The translations under genes were made by a program, and so were the position numbers. A model generated the notes under the pieces. It saw only the letters and a list, made by a program, of their open reading frames with translations. It did not search any database and was not told the origin of the DNA. From Clostridium sp. UBA4746 (GTDB taxonomy: Bacteria > Bacillota > Clostridia > Clostridiales > Clostridiaceae), in contig DHIM01000285.1 of NCBI GenBank assembly GCA_002403785.1, positions 1 through 7,180 of the forward strand: a stretch of DNA of 7,180 nt, read 5' to 3'. Shown here one piece after another: positions 1 to 6,992 of this stretch (position 1 is the stretch's first letter; each line of letters starts with the position of its first letter).

Positions 1-168
1 ATATAGATAGGGGGTATTCAAAGAATTGATATTAAATATATCTATTCTTTATATTATTAATATATAAAAATTTATTGGAAATGTGCTTAATTTAATCTAT
101 TAACATGTTTTTAATATAGTTCTCATAACTTTGATTTTAAATTATTTTTGCATGGTTAGGCCATTAAT
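1..168. other. AT-rich intergenic region downstream of the atp operon
   Basis: No reading frame of useful length is open on either strand; the few ATG codons run into stops within a few codons. The region lies beyond the operon terminator, so it should belong to the neighbouring transcription unit, which is out of view. Its only clear structure is the inverted repeat at 20-50. On the minus strand TTGAAT (16-21) could be a -35 element of a gene further left, but its -10 would fall outside the window. Confidence 0.7.
20..50. repeat. Imperfect inverted repeat, 13-bp arms
   Basis: AAAGAATTGATAT (20-32) faces ATATCTATTCTTT (38-50) across a five-base TAAAT spacer, with one T-T mismatch in 13 pairs. 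The arms are AT-rich, with two G-C pairs. No long T-run follows on either strand, so it is not a convincing terminator. A protein-binding dyad for the unseen neighbouring gene is one reading; a weak terminator for a gene entering from the left is another. Confidence 0.55.
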
Positions 169-180
169 GTGATTTTTATC

Positions 181-217
181 AAAAAAAAAAATGGAGATAA
201 TTTAATATCTCCATTTT
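181..217 (-). terminator. Rho-independent terminator of the atp operon
   Basis: Read on the minus strand, a perfect 12-bp stem (arms 206-217 and 188-199) closes a six-base loop (200-205) and runs directly into an uninterrupted T tract at 187-181. The stem core is ATGGAGATA/TATCTCCAT. It begins about 8 bases after the atpC stop codon at 225-227, where transcription of the operon should end. Confidence 0.93.
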
Positions 218-224
218 ATAATAT

Positions 225-623
225 CTACCCTTTAGTTCTAATTCTCATAAGTGATCTTAAAATAGAACTTTCTGCTCTCTTAAGATTTGCTCCATGCTCT
301 TTTCCTAATCTTTTTTCTGCTCTTTCTTCAGCTCGTTTTGCTCTTTCTACATCTATATCCTCTGGCCATTCACAAGCGTTGCATAACATTTCTACTTCGC
401 CCTTAAGAACTCTTAAAACTCCCGTTGATGTAAAAGCTTTCAGTTCTTTACCATTTACCTCTGTAAATGTTGTCACCGTTGGTTTTAATGTAGTTATCAT
501 AGAAACATGGTTTGCAAGAATACCTATTCTACCTTCATCACTCTCCGTATTCAAACTCAGGATTTCACCACTATAAAATTCCTTCTCCGGAGTAATTATA
601 GTAAGCTTTATATGATTTTTCAT
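225..623 (-). CDS. atpC: F1Fo-ATP synthase subunit epsilon
   Basis: Epsilon is part of the central stalk of F1. It couples gamma to the c-ring and in many bacteria inhibits ATP hydrolysis. The 132-residue product has the family's two-part layout: an N-terminal beta-sandwich (about 1-85, with the conserved GRIGILANHV at 31-40) and a C-terminal helical hairpin (about 88-132). Residues 90-95 read I-D-V-E-R-A and are followed by further RA pairs. This matches the I(L)DxxRA motif described for ATP-binding epsilon of Bacillus PS3, so ATP sensing is inferred. The ATG at 621-623 is preceded by AAAGGTAGG about 9 bases upstream. It is the last gene of the operon, 42 bases after atpD and just before the terminator. 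Length is normal. Confidence 0.97.
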   Translation of the reverse strand: MKNHIKLTIITPEKEFYSGEILSLNTESDEGRIGILANHVSMITTLKPTVTTFTEVNGKELKAFTSTGVLRVLKGEVEMLCNACEWPEDIDVERAKRAEERAEKRLGKEHGANLKRAESSILRSLMRIRTKG

Positions 624-665
624 ACAAAAACGCCTACCTTTCTATGCACATATTCTTAAAAATCC

Positions 666-2063
666 TTATTCAGTATCCATAGTTTTAGCTTTTTCTACCG
701 CCTCTTCTATAGTACCAACAAACATAAATGCTGCTTCAGGTAATTTATCATGCTTACCTTCAAGGATTTCCTTAAATCCCCTTACTGTCTCTTTTACGGG
801 CACGAATTTACCTTTCATACCAGTAAATTGCTCAGCTACAGTAAATGGTTGAGATAAAAATCTTTGCACCTTACGTGCTCTTAATACCACTGTTTTATCT
901 TCTTCAGATAATTCATCTATTCCTAATATTGCAATAATATCTTGAAGTTCTTTATATCTCTCTAATATATGTCTAACCCTAATTGTAACATCGTAATGTT
1001 CCTGACCTATTACTCTAGGATCAAGCATTGTTGAAGTAGAATCCAATGGGTCTACTGCTGGATAAATACCAAGTTCAACAATTCCCCTTGATAACACTGT
1101 TGTTGCATCAAGATGACTGAAAGTAGTCGCTGGAGCAGGGTCCGTTAAATCATCTGCAGGTACATATACAGCCTGCACAGATGTAATCGACCCTTGTTTC
1201 GTAGATGTAATTCTTTCTTGTAATTGACCCATTTCAGTAGCAAGTGTTGGTTGATAACCAACAGCACTTGGAATCCTGCCAAGTAATGCAGATACCTCAG
1301 AACCAGCTTGTGTAAATCTAAATATATTATCTATAAATAAAAGTACATCCTGACCTTTATCCCTAAAATATTCTGACATGGTAAGACCAGTTAACGCAAC
1401 CCTCATTCTAGCACCAGGTGGTTCATTCATCTGACCAAAAACTAAAGCTGTTTTAGCTATAACTCCCGATTCCTTCATCTCGTTATAAAGATCGTTACCT
1501 TCTCTAGTTCTCTCTCCAACTCCAGTAAATACTGAAGTTCCATCATGCTCTTTTGCAATATTATTCATAAGCTCTTGAATTAAAACCGTTTTACCAACTC
1601 CTGCCCCACCGAAAAGACCAATCTTTCCGCCTTTTTGATAAGGTGCAATTAAGTCTATTACCTTAATACCTGTTTCAAACACTTCTGGTTCAACAGATTG
1701 TTCTTCAAATGTTGGAGCTGGCCTGTGGATAGGCATATACTTTTCAACTTTAACTTCTCCTAGTTCATCCATAGGCTTTCCAAGAACGTTAAATAACCTT
1801 CCCAGTACTTCATCTCCAACTGGAACTCTTATTGGATTTTCAGTGTCAGTAGCCTTAAGACCACGACTTAATCCTTCTGTACTTTCCATAGCTATAGCTC
1901 TTACAACATCATCACCAATATGTTGCTCAACCTCAGCTACAATCACTCTATCTTTCATCTGAATTTCAATACTATTGTAAATATCAGGAAGACTGTCTGA
2001 GTCAAACTTTATGTCTATAACAGGCCCTATTATTTGAACAACTTTTCCTATATGTCCTGGCAT
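666..2063 (-). CDS. atpD: F1Fo-ATP synthase subunit beta (catalytic)
   Basis: Beta carries the three catalytic nucleotide sites of F1 in the alpha3beta3 head; it makes ATP from ADP and phosphate, or hydrolyses ATP to pump ions. The 465-residue product is full length. Visible motifs are the Walker A GGAGVGKT (152-159), GERTREG with the catalytic glutamate E184 and arginine R185, and Walker B LLFIDN with D245. Also present are Y334 in GIYPAVDPL, the adenine-stacking tyrosine position, and the DELSEED lever (383-389) that pushes on gamma. The ATG at 2061-2063 has a strong AAAGGAGAG site about 6 bases upstream, in line with the need for three copies. It lies 15 bases after atpG and 42 bases before atpC. 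Nothing is missing or unusual. Confidence 0.99.
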   Translation of the reverse strand: MPGHIGKVVQIIGPVIDIKFDSDSLPDIYNSIEIQMKDRVIVAEVEQHIGDDVVRAIAMESTEGLSRGLKATDTENPIRVPVGDEVLGRLFNVLGKPMDELGEVKVEKYMPIHRPAPTFEEQSVEPEVFETGIKVIDLIAPYQKGGKIGLFGGAGVGKTVLIQELMNNIAKEHDGTSVFTGVGERTREGNDLYNEMKESGVIAKTALVFGQMNEPPGARMRVALTGLTMSEYFRDKGQDVLLFIDNIFRFTQAGSEVSALLGRIPSAVGYQPTLATEMGQLQERITSTKQGSITSVQAVYVPADDLTDPAPATTFSHLDATTVLSRGIVELGIYPAVDPLDSTSTMLDPRVIGQEHYDVTIRVRHILERYKELQDIIAILGIDELSEEDKTVVLRARKVQRFLSQPFTVAEQFTGMKGKFVPVKETVRGFKEILEGKHDKLPEAAFMFVGTIEEAVEKAKTMDTE

Positions 2064-2078
2064 TGTTTTCTCTCCTTT

Positions 2079-2933
2079 TTACTTTTGAGCCTCTGCTCCT
2101 CCAACTATTTCTGAAATTTCTTGTGTAATTGCAGTTTGTCTACTTCTATTATATTTTAATTTAAGCTTATCAAGTATATCATTAGCATTGTTCGTAGCCG
2201 AACCCATTGACTCCATTCTAGACCTGTGTTCACTTGCTTTTGAATGTAGCATTGAATTCAGCATTTTACCACCTAAATACAATAAAGTAATATTATACAT
2301 TGCATTTTCATCAATTGCCTCAATATTTACATATTCATTAGTCTTATCCTTTGTATCATCAAAACTTAGAGGGAGCAATTTTTCAACTCTAACTTCATTT
2401 TTCACTGCTGAGATAAGTTTTTTATAAATGATGTAAACTTCACCAACATCACCACTACTATACATAGTAAGTGCATGATTAATAATAGTAGAAGCTTCTT
2501 TCTGAGTAGGAACATCCTCAATTTCAACGTATTCCGCAACAGTTTCAATATTAAGTTTTTTAAGTAATGCTCTTCCTTTTTGACCAACAATAATTATATT
2601 GTAATCTTCCTTATTGGTTTTTACTCTCTCAACAAGGGTATTTACTACTGACCAGTTAAATCCACCACAAAGACCTGTATCTGACGTTAATACGACATAC
2701 ATTTTTTTGCTACTATCATTTCCTTTTATATAGATACTATCACCTTCATAGTTATCTTGAACATGCTTAAAAATTTCATCAAGCTTAAGTTGATAACTAT
2801 TGTTAATATCTACTTTATTTTTTATTTTCTTATATTTAGATGTTGCAACTAATCCCATGGCCTTGGTGATTTTAGTAGTATTTGTTATGGACTTTATTCT
2901 TTGTTTAATTGCAATAAGACCCTTACCTGCCAT
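2079..2933 (-). CDS. atpG: F1Fo-ATP synthase subunit gamma
   Basis: Gamma is the rotating shaft of F1. Its N- and C-terminal helices form a coiled coil inside alpha3beta3, and its globular part meets epsilon and the c-ring. The 284-residue product starts with the conserved helix (RIKSITNTTKITKAMGLVA, about 12-30). It has the Rossmann-like segment SDTGLCGGFN (84-93) and ends in the signature helix NRSRQTAITQEISEIVGGAEA (from 262). The ATG at 2931-2933 follows GAGAGGTG at short spacing. The 94-base gap to atpA is the longest in the operon and is full of predicted hairpins, which may keep gamma output below that of alpha and beta. No truncation or frameshift is seen. Confidence 0.98.
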   Translation of the reverse strand: MAGKGLIAIKQRIKSITNTTKITKAMGLVATSKYKKIKNKVDINNSYQLKLDEIFKHVQDNYEGDSIYIKGNDSSKKMYVVLTSDTGLCGGFNWSVVNTLVERVKTNKEDYNIIIVGQKGRALLKKLNIETVAEYVEIEDVPTQKEASTIINHALTMYSSGDVGEVYIIYKKLISAVKNEVRVEKLLPLSFDDTKDKTNEYVNIEAIDENAMYNITLLYLGGKMLNSMLHSKASEHRSRMESMGSATNNANDILDKLKLKYNRSRQTAITQEISEIVGGAEAQK

Positions 2934-2949
2934 GCTTCACCTCTCTTTA

Positions 2950-2974
2950 GCCTCGATAAATATATTATCAAGGC
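2950..2974 (-). promoter_or_regulatory. Stem-loop abutting the atpG ribosome binding site
   Basis: In the minus-strand RNA, GCCUUGAUAA pairs with UUAUCGAGGC around a UAUAU loop: ten base pairs with one U-G wobble and four G-C pairs. The 3' side ends only a few bases before the AGAGAGGTG site of atpG. No U-run follows, so it is not a terminator. It could lower initiation at atpG or mark a processing point; its function is inferred from position. Confidence 0.6.
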
Positions 2975-2985
2975 AAGTTAATTAT

Positions 2986-2997
2986 CACCTAAAGGTG
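2986..2997 (-). promoter_or_regulatory. Small stem-loop in the atpA-atpG gap
   Basis: CACC and GGTG pair around a four-base loop; an inner A-T pair would leave only two loop bases. This is the middle and weakest of three successive hairpins in the gap. Alone it would be unremarkable, but it sits between two longer stems. Confidence 0.4.
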
Positions 2998-3002
2998 CTT
3001 CA

Positions 3003-3031
3003 CTAACTAATTTCTAATGAGAAATCGTTAG
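3003..3031 (-). promoter_or_regulatory. Stem-loop spanning the atpA stop codon
   Basis: In the minus-strand RNA, CUAAC (including the UAA stop of atpA) pairs with GUUAG. Inside this, AUUUCU pairs with AGAAAU around a CAUU loop, with a small 1x2 internal loop between the two helices. No U-run follows. Such a structure at a 3' end can protect the upstream message from exonucleases or separate translation of neighbouring genes. It is the first of three hairpins before atpG. Confidence 0.6.
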
Positions 3032-4545
3032 TCTTTTTCAATTGAAAATACTTTTATAAATTCTTCTATTGAATCAATAAGTTGTTGTTTTATTTTATCA
3101 TCTATTTTCTCATTCTCAGCTATTGCCTTACCTACTTCTCTATGATGTGTATCCATGAACTCATAAAATTCACTTTCAAATCTTGTTACTTGATGTACTG
3201 GAACATCAATAAGATAGTTATTGCTACCCGCAAAGAAAATCATAACTTGTTTTTCTACTGATACTGGCGTATATTGATTCTGCTTTAATATTTCAAATAA
3301 TCTTTTACCTTTTTCCAGTCTCATCTTAGCATCTTTATCAAGATCTGTTCCAAATTGAGCAAAAGCTGCAAGTTCTCTATATTGAGCAAGTTCTAGTCTT
3401 AAAGTTCCTGTAACTTGTTTCATAGCTTTTATTTGAGCATTTCCACCAACTCTTGATACAGATATTCCAGCATTAACTGCAGGTCTTTGTCCTGAATGAA
3501 ACAATTCAGCTTCTAGAAATATTTGACCATCTGTTATAGAAATTACATTGGTTGGTATATAAGCAGTAACATCTCCTGCCAGTGTTTCTATTATGGGAAG
3601 GGCAGTTAATGATCCTCCACCTAGTTTATCCGAAAGTTTTGCAGCCCTTTCTAGTAATCTTGAATGAATGTAAAATACATCTCCAGGATATGCCTCTCTG
3701 CCCGGTGGTCTACGAAGTAATAGTGACATAGCCCTATAAGCAACCGCATGCTTAGATAAATCATCATATACTATTAATACATTCTTACCGTTATGCATAA
3801 AGAATTCTCCCATACTACATCCCGCATAAGGCGCCAAATACTGAAGTGGTGCTGAATGAGAAGCTGTGGATGCCACAACGATTGTATAATCTAACGCTCC
3901 CATTTCAGATAATGTGTTAACAATATGTGCAACAGTAGATTGTTTTTGACCAATAGCTACATATATACATATAACATCTTTACCCTTTTGATTTATAATA
4001 GTATCTATTGTTAATGCAGTTTTGCCTGTTTGCCTATCGCCTATTATAAGTTCTCTTTGACCCCTTCCAATTGGTACCATAGAGTCTATTGCCTTAATTC
4101 CAGTTTGAAGTGGTTCTTTAACTGATTGTCTTTCAATAACTCCTGGTGCTATTACCTCAACTGGTCTTGTCTCTGTAGTCTTAACCGGACCTTTACCATC
4201 TATTGGTACACCTAAGGCATTTACAACTCTTCCTATTAAAGCCTCACCTACAGGGACTTCAACAACTCTACCAGTTCTTTTTACTACGTCCCCTTCTTTG
4301 ATACCCTTTTCTGGTCCAAGAAGTACACATCCTACATTGTCCTGTTCTAGATTTAATGCCATACCAAGTACTCCATTAGGAAACTCTAAAAGTTCATTTT
4401 CCATGCATTCATCTAAACCATATACCCTAGCAATTCCATCACCTATTTGAATTATTGTGCCTGAATCAACAGTGTCAATTTTATTTTCATACTTTTCTAT
4501 TTCCTTTTTTATTATGGATGTTATTTCTTCTGGTTTTATATTCAT
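3028..4545 (-). CDS. atpA: F1Fo-ATP synthase subunit alpha
   Basis: Alpha alternates with beta in the F1 head, binds nucleotide at non-catalytic sites and supplies the arginine finger to the catalytic site. The 505-residue product is full length. It has an N-terminal beta-barrel domain (about 25-95), Walker A GDRQTGKT (169-176), Walker B LIVYDD (D261-D262), and the arginine finger R365 in SVSRVGG. The helical C-terminal domain follows, about 380-505. The N-terminal helix (1-20), which binds delta, is present. The ATG at 4543-4545 follows GAGGTGA at short spacing, 15 bases after atpH. The stop codon lies inside a predicted stem-loop. Confidence 0.99.
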   Translation of the reverse strand: MNIKPEEITSIIKKEIEKYENKIDTVDSGTIIQIGDGIARVYGLDECMENELLEFPNGVLGMALNLEQDNVGCVLLGPEKGIKEGDVVKRTGRVVEVPVGEALIGRVVNALGVPIDGKGPVKTTETRPVEVIAPGVIERQSVKEPLQTGIKAIDSMVPIGRGQRELIIGDRQTGKTALTIDTIINQKGKDVICIYVAIGQKQSTVAHIVNTLSEMGALDYTIVVASTASHSAPLQYLAPYAGCSMGEFFMHNGKNVLIVYDDLSKHAVAYRAMSLLLRRPPGREAYPGDVFYIHSRLLERAAKLSDKLGGGSLTALPIIETLAGDVTAYIPTNVISITDGQIFLEAELFHSGQRPAVNAGISVSRVGGNAQIKAMKQVTGTLRLELAQYRELAAFAQFGTDLDKDAKMRLEKGKRLFEILKQNQYTPVSVEKQVMIFFAGSNNYLIDVPVHQVTRFESEFYEFMDTHHREVGKAIAENEKIDDKIKQQLIDSIEEFIKVFSIEKD

Positions 4546-4560
4546 AAACTCACCTCATTC

Positions 4561-5094
4561 CTATTTAAACATTAATTTTTTCATTTCCTCTAATCTATTC
4601 TTGACAGTGCCATCAATAACGTCATCGCCAACCCTAATATACACTCCACCTATAATCTTTTTATCTAATTTTTCTTCAAATACAATTTTTTTATCATACA
4701 TATTAGCTAATTTTGTACGTAAGTTTTCTCTTTCAATTTCTACAAGAGGTATTACTGTTTTGACCTCAGCAAGCAAAGTGTTATTTCGCTCTAAGTGGAT
4801 CTTTTCCATCTCTTTAAGATTTTCTTCAATAAATAATATTCTCTTTTTTTCTATAAGTATAAGTAAGAAAGCTAAAAGTTCCTCATCTATTTTACCCTTG
4901 AAAATTCTAATAAACATATCTTTTTTTGTAGAAGTACTTATTTTAGGATATTTAATCACCTTTAAAAACTCATCGTCATTCTTAATAAGTGAAACAATTT
5001 CTTTCAAATCATTTAAATACTCTTCTACTTTACCTTTTCCCTCAGCAACTGCATATAGTGCTAGTGCATACCTTTTATATAAGTGCTCATACAT
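4561..5094 (-). CDS. atpH: F1Fo-ATP synthase subunit delta
   Basis: Delta (the OSCP equivalent) joins the top of the alpha3beta3 head to the b-subunit dimer of the peripheral stalk. The 177-residue product has the N-terminal helical bundle (about 1-105, opening YKRYALALYAVAE). It ends in the diagnostic C-terminal segment IIGGVYIRVGDDVIDGTV (from 147). The ATG at 5092-5094 is separated from the atpF TAA by a single base, so its ribosome binding site (AGGTAGG) lies in the last codons of atpF. Tight translational coupling of delta to b, which meet in the stalk, is therefore likely. Length is normal. Confidence 0.97.
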   Translation of the reverse strand: MYEHLYKRYALALYAVAEGKGKVEEYLNDLKEIVSLIKNDDEFLKVIKYPKISTSTKKDMFIRIFKGKIDEELLAFLLILIEKKRILFIEENLKEMEKIHLERNNTLLAEVKTVIPLVEIERENLRTKLANMYDKKIVFEEKLDKKIIGGVYIRVGDDVIDGTVKNRLEEMKKLMFK

Positions 5095-5095
5095 C

Positions 5096-5581
5096 TTAGC
5101 TACCTACCTTAAAGATAAAGTCCTCAATTAGTCTTCTATGTTCTTTTTCATCTATATGCTGTTCAAGGGCCTTCTCAGACAATATTAAAGATAAATCTAT
5201 AACTTGCTTTTTAACTTCACTTTCTGCTTTTTCTTTTTCTCTTTCAATTTCAACTCTTGATCTCTCCATTAGTATAATTGACTCTTTTTTTGCTTCATTA
5301 ATAATTTCCTGAGAAATATTTTCGGCATTAGCTTTATATTCTTCTACTATTTCTCTTCCTTTTGTCTTTGACTCATGTAATAATCGTTCTTTTTCTTTTC
5401 TTGAAATTTCTGCTTTTTCTTCATTATCCTTAGCATTCTTAATAGATGTATTTATTCCATTTATTCTATCATCCATTATCTTATTTACTGGTTTGCTAAA
5501 ATAGTGCTTTAAGATAAATAGCAATATAATAAAATTTATTATGGTGAATATAATTGTAGATAACTGTATGCTCAAATTCAT
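5096..5581 (-). CDS. atpF: F1Fo-ATP synthase subunit b
   Basis: Subunit b forms the dimeric peripheral stalk that holds the F1 head still against the rotor. The 161-residue product has one N-terminal membrane helix (about 7-27, ending KHYFSKPV). A long, highly charged helical region (about 35-140) follows, rich in E, K and R and free of prolines, as expected for the b-b coiled coil. There is one b gene and no b' gene, so a homodimer is expected. The ATG at 5579-5581 is fixed by an in-frame TAG two codons upstream. The only ribosome-binding-like run, AAAGGGGG, ends about 12 bases before the ATG, which is long and suggests modest initiation. Confidence 0.96.
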   Translation of the reverse strand: MNLSIQLSTIIFTIINFIILLFILKHYFSKPVNKIMDDRINGINTSIKNAKDNEEKAEISRKEKERLLHESKTKGREIVEEYKANAENISQEIINEAKKESIILMERSRVEIEREKEKAESEVKKQVIDLSLILSEKALEQHIDEKEHRRLIEDFIFKVGS

Positions 5582-5611
5582 GATCTATTAAAGCCCCCTT
5601 TAGGCCTAATT

Positions 5612-5630
5612 TCAAAATTTTTCATTTTGA
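5612..5630 (-). promoter_or_regulatory. Small stem-loop in the atpE-atpF gap
   Basis: TCAAAAT (5612-5618) and ATTTTGA (5624-5630) form a perfect 7-bp stem around a five-base loop, 11 bases after the atpE stop codon. It is mostly A-U and lacks a U-run. It lies in the 60-base gap between the gene made in most copies (c) and one needed in only two (b), so a role in protecting the upstream message is possible but unproven. Confidence 0.35.
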
Positions 5631-5641
5631 TATATACCATA

Positions 5642-5884
5642 TTATTTAAATGCTAGAATTAATGCTATTAAGAATGCATAAATAGCTGTAGCTTCTGAGA
5701 AAGCAGCACCTATAACTAATGTACTAATGATAGAACCTCTAGCTTCTGGTTGTCTTGCAACTCCTTCTACAGCCTTAGCCGCAGCATTACCTGTTCCTAT
5801 TCCTCCGCCAATACATCCTATTGCTGCGAGACCTGCACCTATTGCAGACGCTCCTGTAATTATTGTTGCTGAATCTATAGCCAT
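5642..5884 (-). CDS. atpE: F1Fo-ATP synthase subunit c (rotor ring)
   Basis: Subunit c is the ion-carrying proteolipid; many copies form the membrane ring that turns as ions pass subunit a. The 80-residue product is two membrane helices (about 8-33 and 52-78) joined by the conserved polar loop ARQPE (43-47). Helix 1 has the glycine-rich packing run GGGIGTG (26-32). The ion-binding carboxylate is E64 in AAFSEATAIY. Against the Na+ ring of Ilyobacter tartaricus, as I recall it, the glutamine ligand is replaced by T31 and the serine after the glutamate by A65. T66 and Y69 are kept. Proton coupling is therefore favoured. The start is a clear ATG with the best ribosome binding site in the operon. 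Confidence 0.98.
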   Translation of the reverse strand: MAIDSATIITGASAIGAGLAAIGCIGGGIGTGNAAAKAVEGVARQPEARGSIISTLVIGAAFSEATAIYAFLIALILAFK

Positions 5885-5892
5885 AATATATT

Positions 5893-5899
5893 CCTCCTT
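5893..5899 (-). promoter_or_regulatory. Near-perfect ribosome binding site of atpE
   Basis: AAGGAGG ends 8 bases before the atpE ATG and is the closest match to the anti-Shine-Dalgarno sequence among the nine genes. Upstream of it, in the 33-base atpB-atpE gap, is a U/A-rich unstructured stretch. This fits high translation of the c-subunit, needed in many more copies than a or b. Confidence 0.85.
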
Positions 5900-5917
5900 A
5901 ATTTTAAAAAACTAAAT

Positions 5918-6598
5918 TTAATGTTCTGCTATAACTTTTATATTAACCATAGTCAACATAACAAAGATAACCATTTGAATAATACCATCAAATAAATCAA
6001 AATAAAAATGTAATGGTATTGGAACAAGTAATTGTGCAAATCCATTAAAACTACCTAAACTCTTATATGCCAAATCTAGTATTACAACACCTGCGGTCAT
6101 GTTTCCAAACAATCGAAAACTTAATGATACTGGCAACATAATTCTCTCTATAAGATTAATAGGTAATATGAATGCATAGGGTTCAACATACCCTTTAAAA
6201 TAGTGGCCTAGACCTATTTTTTTAATAGCAAACCATTGAACAACAAAGAATGTTATTAATGCTAATGCTAATGTTACACTATAATCCACCGTTGGTGGCG
6301 TAACACCTATCATCCCCGTAAGATTTCCAATACTTAGAAAGATTACTATTGTTGCTATATAAGGCACAAAGCTCATATATTCTTCTCCCATATTATCTCT
6401 AACGAGATTGTTTACAAAATCCATTATTATTTCTATTATATTCTGTTTCTTATTAGGAATTATTTTCAAGTTTCTTGTAAGGCACACACATAATATTGCT
6501 ATTATTACTATCATGCACCACTGAACAAATACACTCTCCATAATTCCAATACTGTAACCAAAGAATTTAATATGAAATAACGGCACTACTTTATCCAT
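5918..6598 (-). CDS. atpB: F1Fo-ATP synthase subunit a
   Basis: Subunit a is the membrane stator that forms the two ion half-channels beside the c-ring. The 226-residue product (from the chosen ATG) is strongly hydrophobic with five to six membrane helices. The essential arginine is R162 in SLSFRLFGNMTAG, N166 follows, and the conserved glutamine of the last helix is Q208 in DLFDGIIQMV. The residue after NMTAG, often E or H in other bacteria, is V171; acidic D201 and D204 occur in the last helix. I chose the ATG at 6596-6598, four bases after the atpI TGA and with GAAGGGAAGTG upstream. A TTG at 6614-6616 would add six residues and overlap atpI; it is less likely. Confidence 0.96.
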   Translation of the reverse strand: MDKVVPLFHIKFFGYSIGIMESVFVQWCMIVIIAILCVCLTRNLKIIPNKKQNIIEIIMDFVNNLVRDNMGEEYMSFVPYIATIVIFLSIGNLTGMIGVTPPTVDYSVTLALALITFFVVQWFAIKKIGLGHYFKGYVEPYAFILPINLIERIMLPVSLSFRLFGNMTAGVVILDLAYKSLGSFNGFAQLLVPIPLHFYFDLFDGIIQMVIFVMLTMVNIKVIAEH

Positions 6599-6602
6599 TA
6601 AA

Positions 6603-6977
6603 TCACTTCCCTTCAATGTTCTTATTATTCATCCCGTAATAAACTAAAGATATGAATTGCGAACTATACCCGAAGATATATGCAATTATATTGAACATAT
6701 TGTGCCTGCCTATTGCAAACCCAATAACACTCACCAATAAAACTCTTATTAAAGATCCTATTACTATTATCCAGCTATTTTTTGTATTTTTATTATCAAG
6801 AGAATATGCTACTGTAATACCATTAACATAAAAATTAATTAGTGCTATTATTACCCCTAACAAGAAAAATAATGCATATGCTTTAGCTGCAAAATAAATC
6901 ACAGTAATAAAAACTAAAGAAATAATAAAATCATATAAAGCAATTTTTTTAAACATATTCTTAAAATCACTATTCAC
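6603..6977 (-). CDS. atpI: ATP synthase protein I (assembly factor)
   Basis: AtpI is a small membrane protein encoded at the head of many atp operons; in some bacteria it helps assemble the c-ring. It is not part of the finished enzyme. The 124-residue product has four predicted membrane helices (about 12-30, 33-57, 69-90 and 94-116). A central GSLIRVLLVSVIGFAIG run includes arginine R78, which fits the family. Sequence conservation is low, so the call rests mainly on position, length and topology. The start is GTG (6975-6977): an in-frame TGA lies five codons upstream with no other start between, and GAGGAG sits 8 bases before it. The TGA stop is four bases before the atpB ATG. Confidence 0.9.
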   Translation of the reverse strand: MNSDFKNMFKKIALYDFIISLVFITVIYFAAKAYALFFLLGVIIALINFYVNGITVAYSLDNKNTKNSWIIVIGSLIRVLLVSVIGFAIGRHNMFNIIAYIFGYSSQFISLVYYGMNNKNIEGK

Positions 6978-6985
6978 TTTTACTT

Positions 6986-6991
6986 CTCCTC
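6986..6991 (-). promoter_or_regulatory. Ribosome binding site fixing the atpI GTG start
   Basis: GAGGAG lies 8 bases upstream of GTG at 6975-6977. The site overlaps an in-frame TGA, so translation cannot begin further upstream in this frame. This supports the GTG start over the internal ATG at codon 8. Confidence 0.8.
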
Positions 6992-6992
6992 A

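Noticed and set aside
15..21. TTGAAT or TGAATA on the minus strand as a sigma-A or sporulation-sigma -35 element of a gene to the left
   Set aside because: The matching -10 would lie outside the window, so it cannot be evaluated.
152..165. ATGG/CCAT hairpin beyond the terminator
   Set aside because: Only four base pairs, with no U-run and no gene nearby.
169..576. Plus-strand open frame opposite atpC
   Set aside because: It lies antisense to a certain gene, starts inside the terminator region and has no recognisable domain. It is a shadow of atpC.
4457..5131. 224-codon plus-strand frame opposite atpH and the start of atpA
   Set aside because: Its serine-, isoleucine- and phenylalanine-rich translation is what antisense reading of AT-rich coding DNA gives; atpH and atpA on the other strand are certain.
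225..6977. A hidden or novel gene inside the operon
   Set aside because: All nine frames are ordinary full-length atp subunits or AtpI, and the gaps between them are 94 bases or less with no extra gene.
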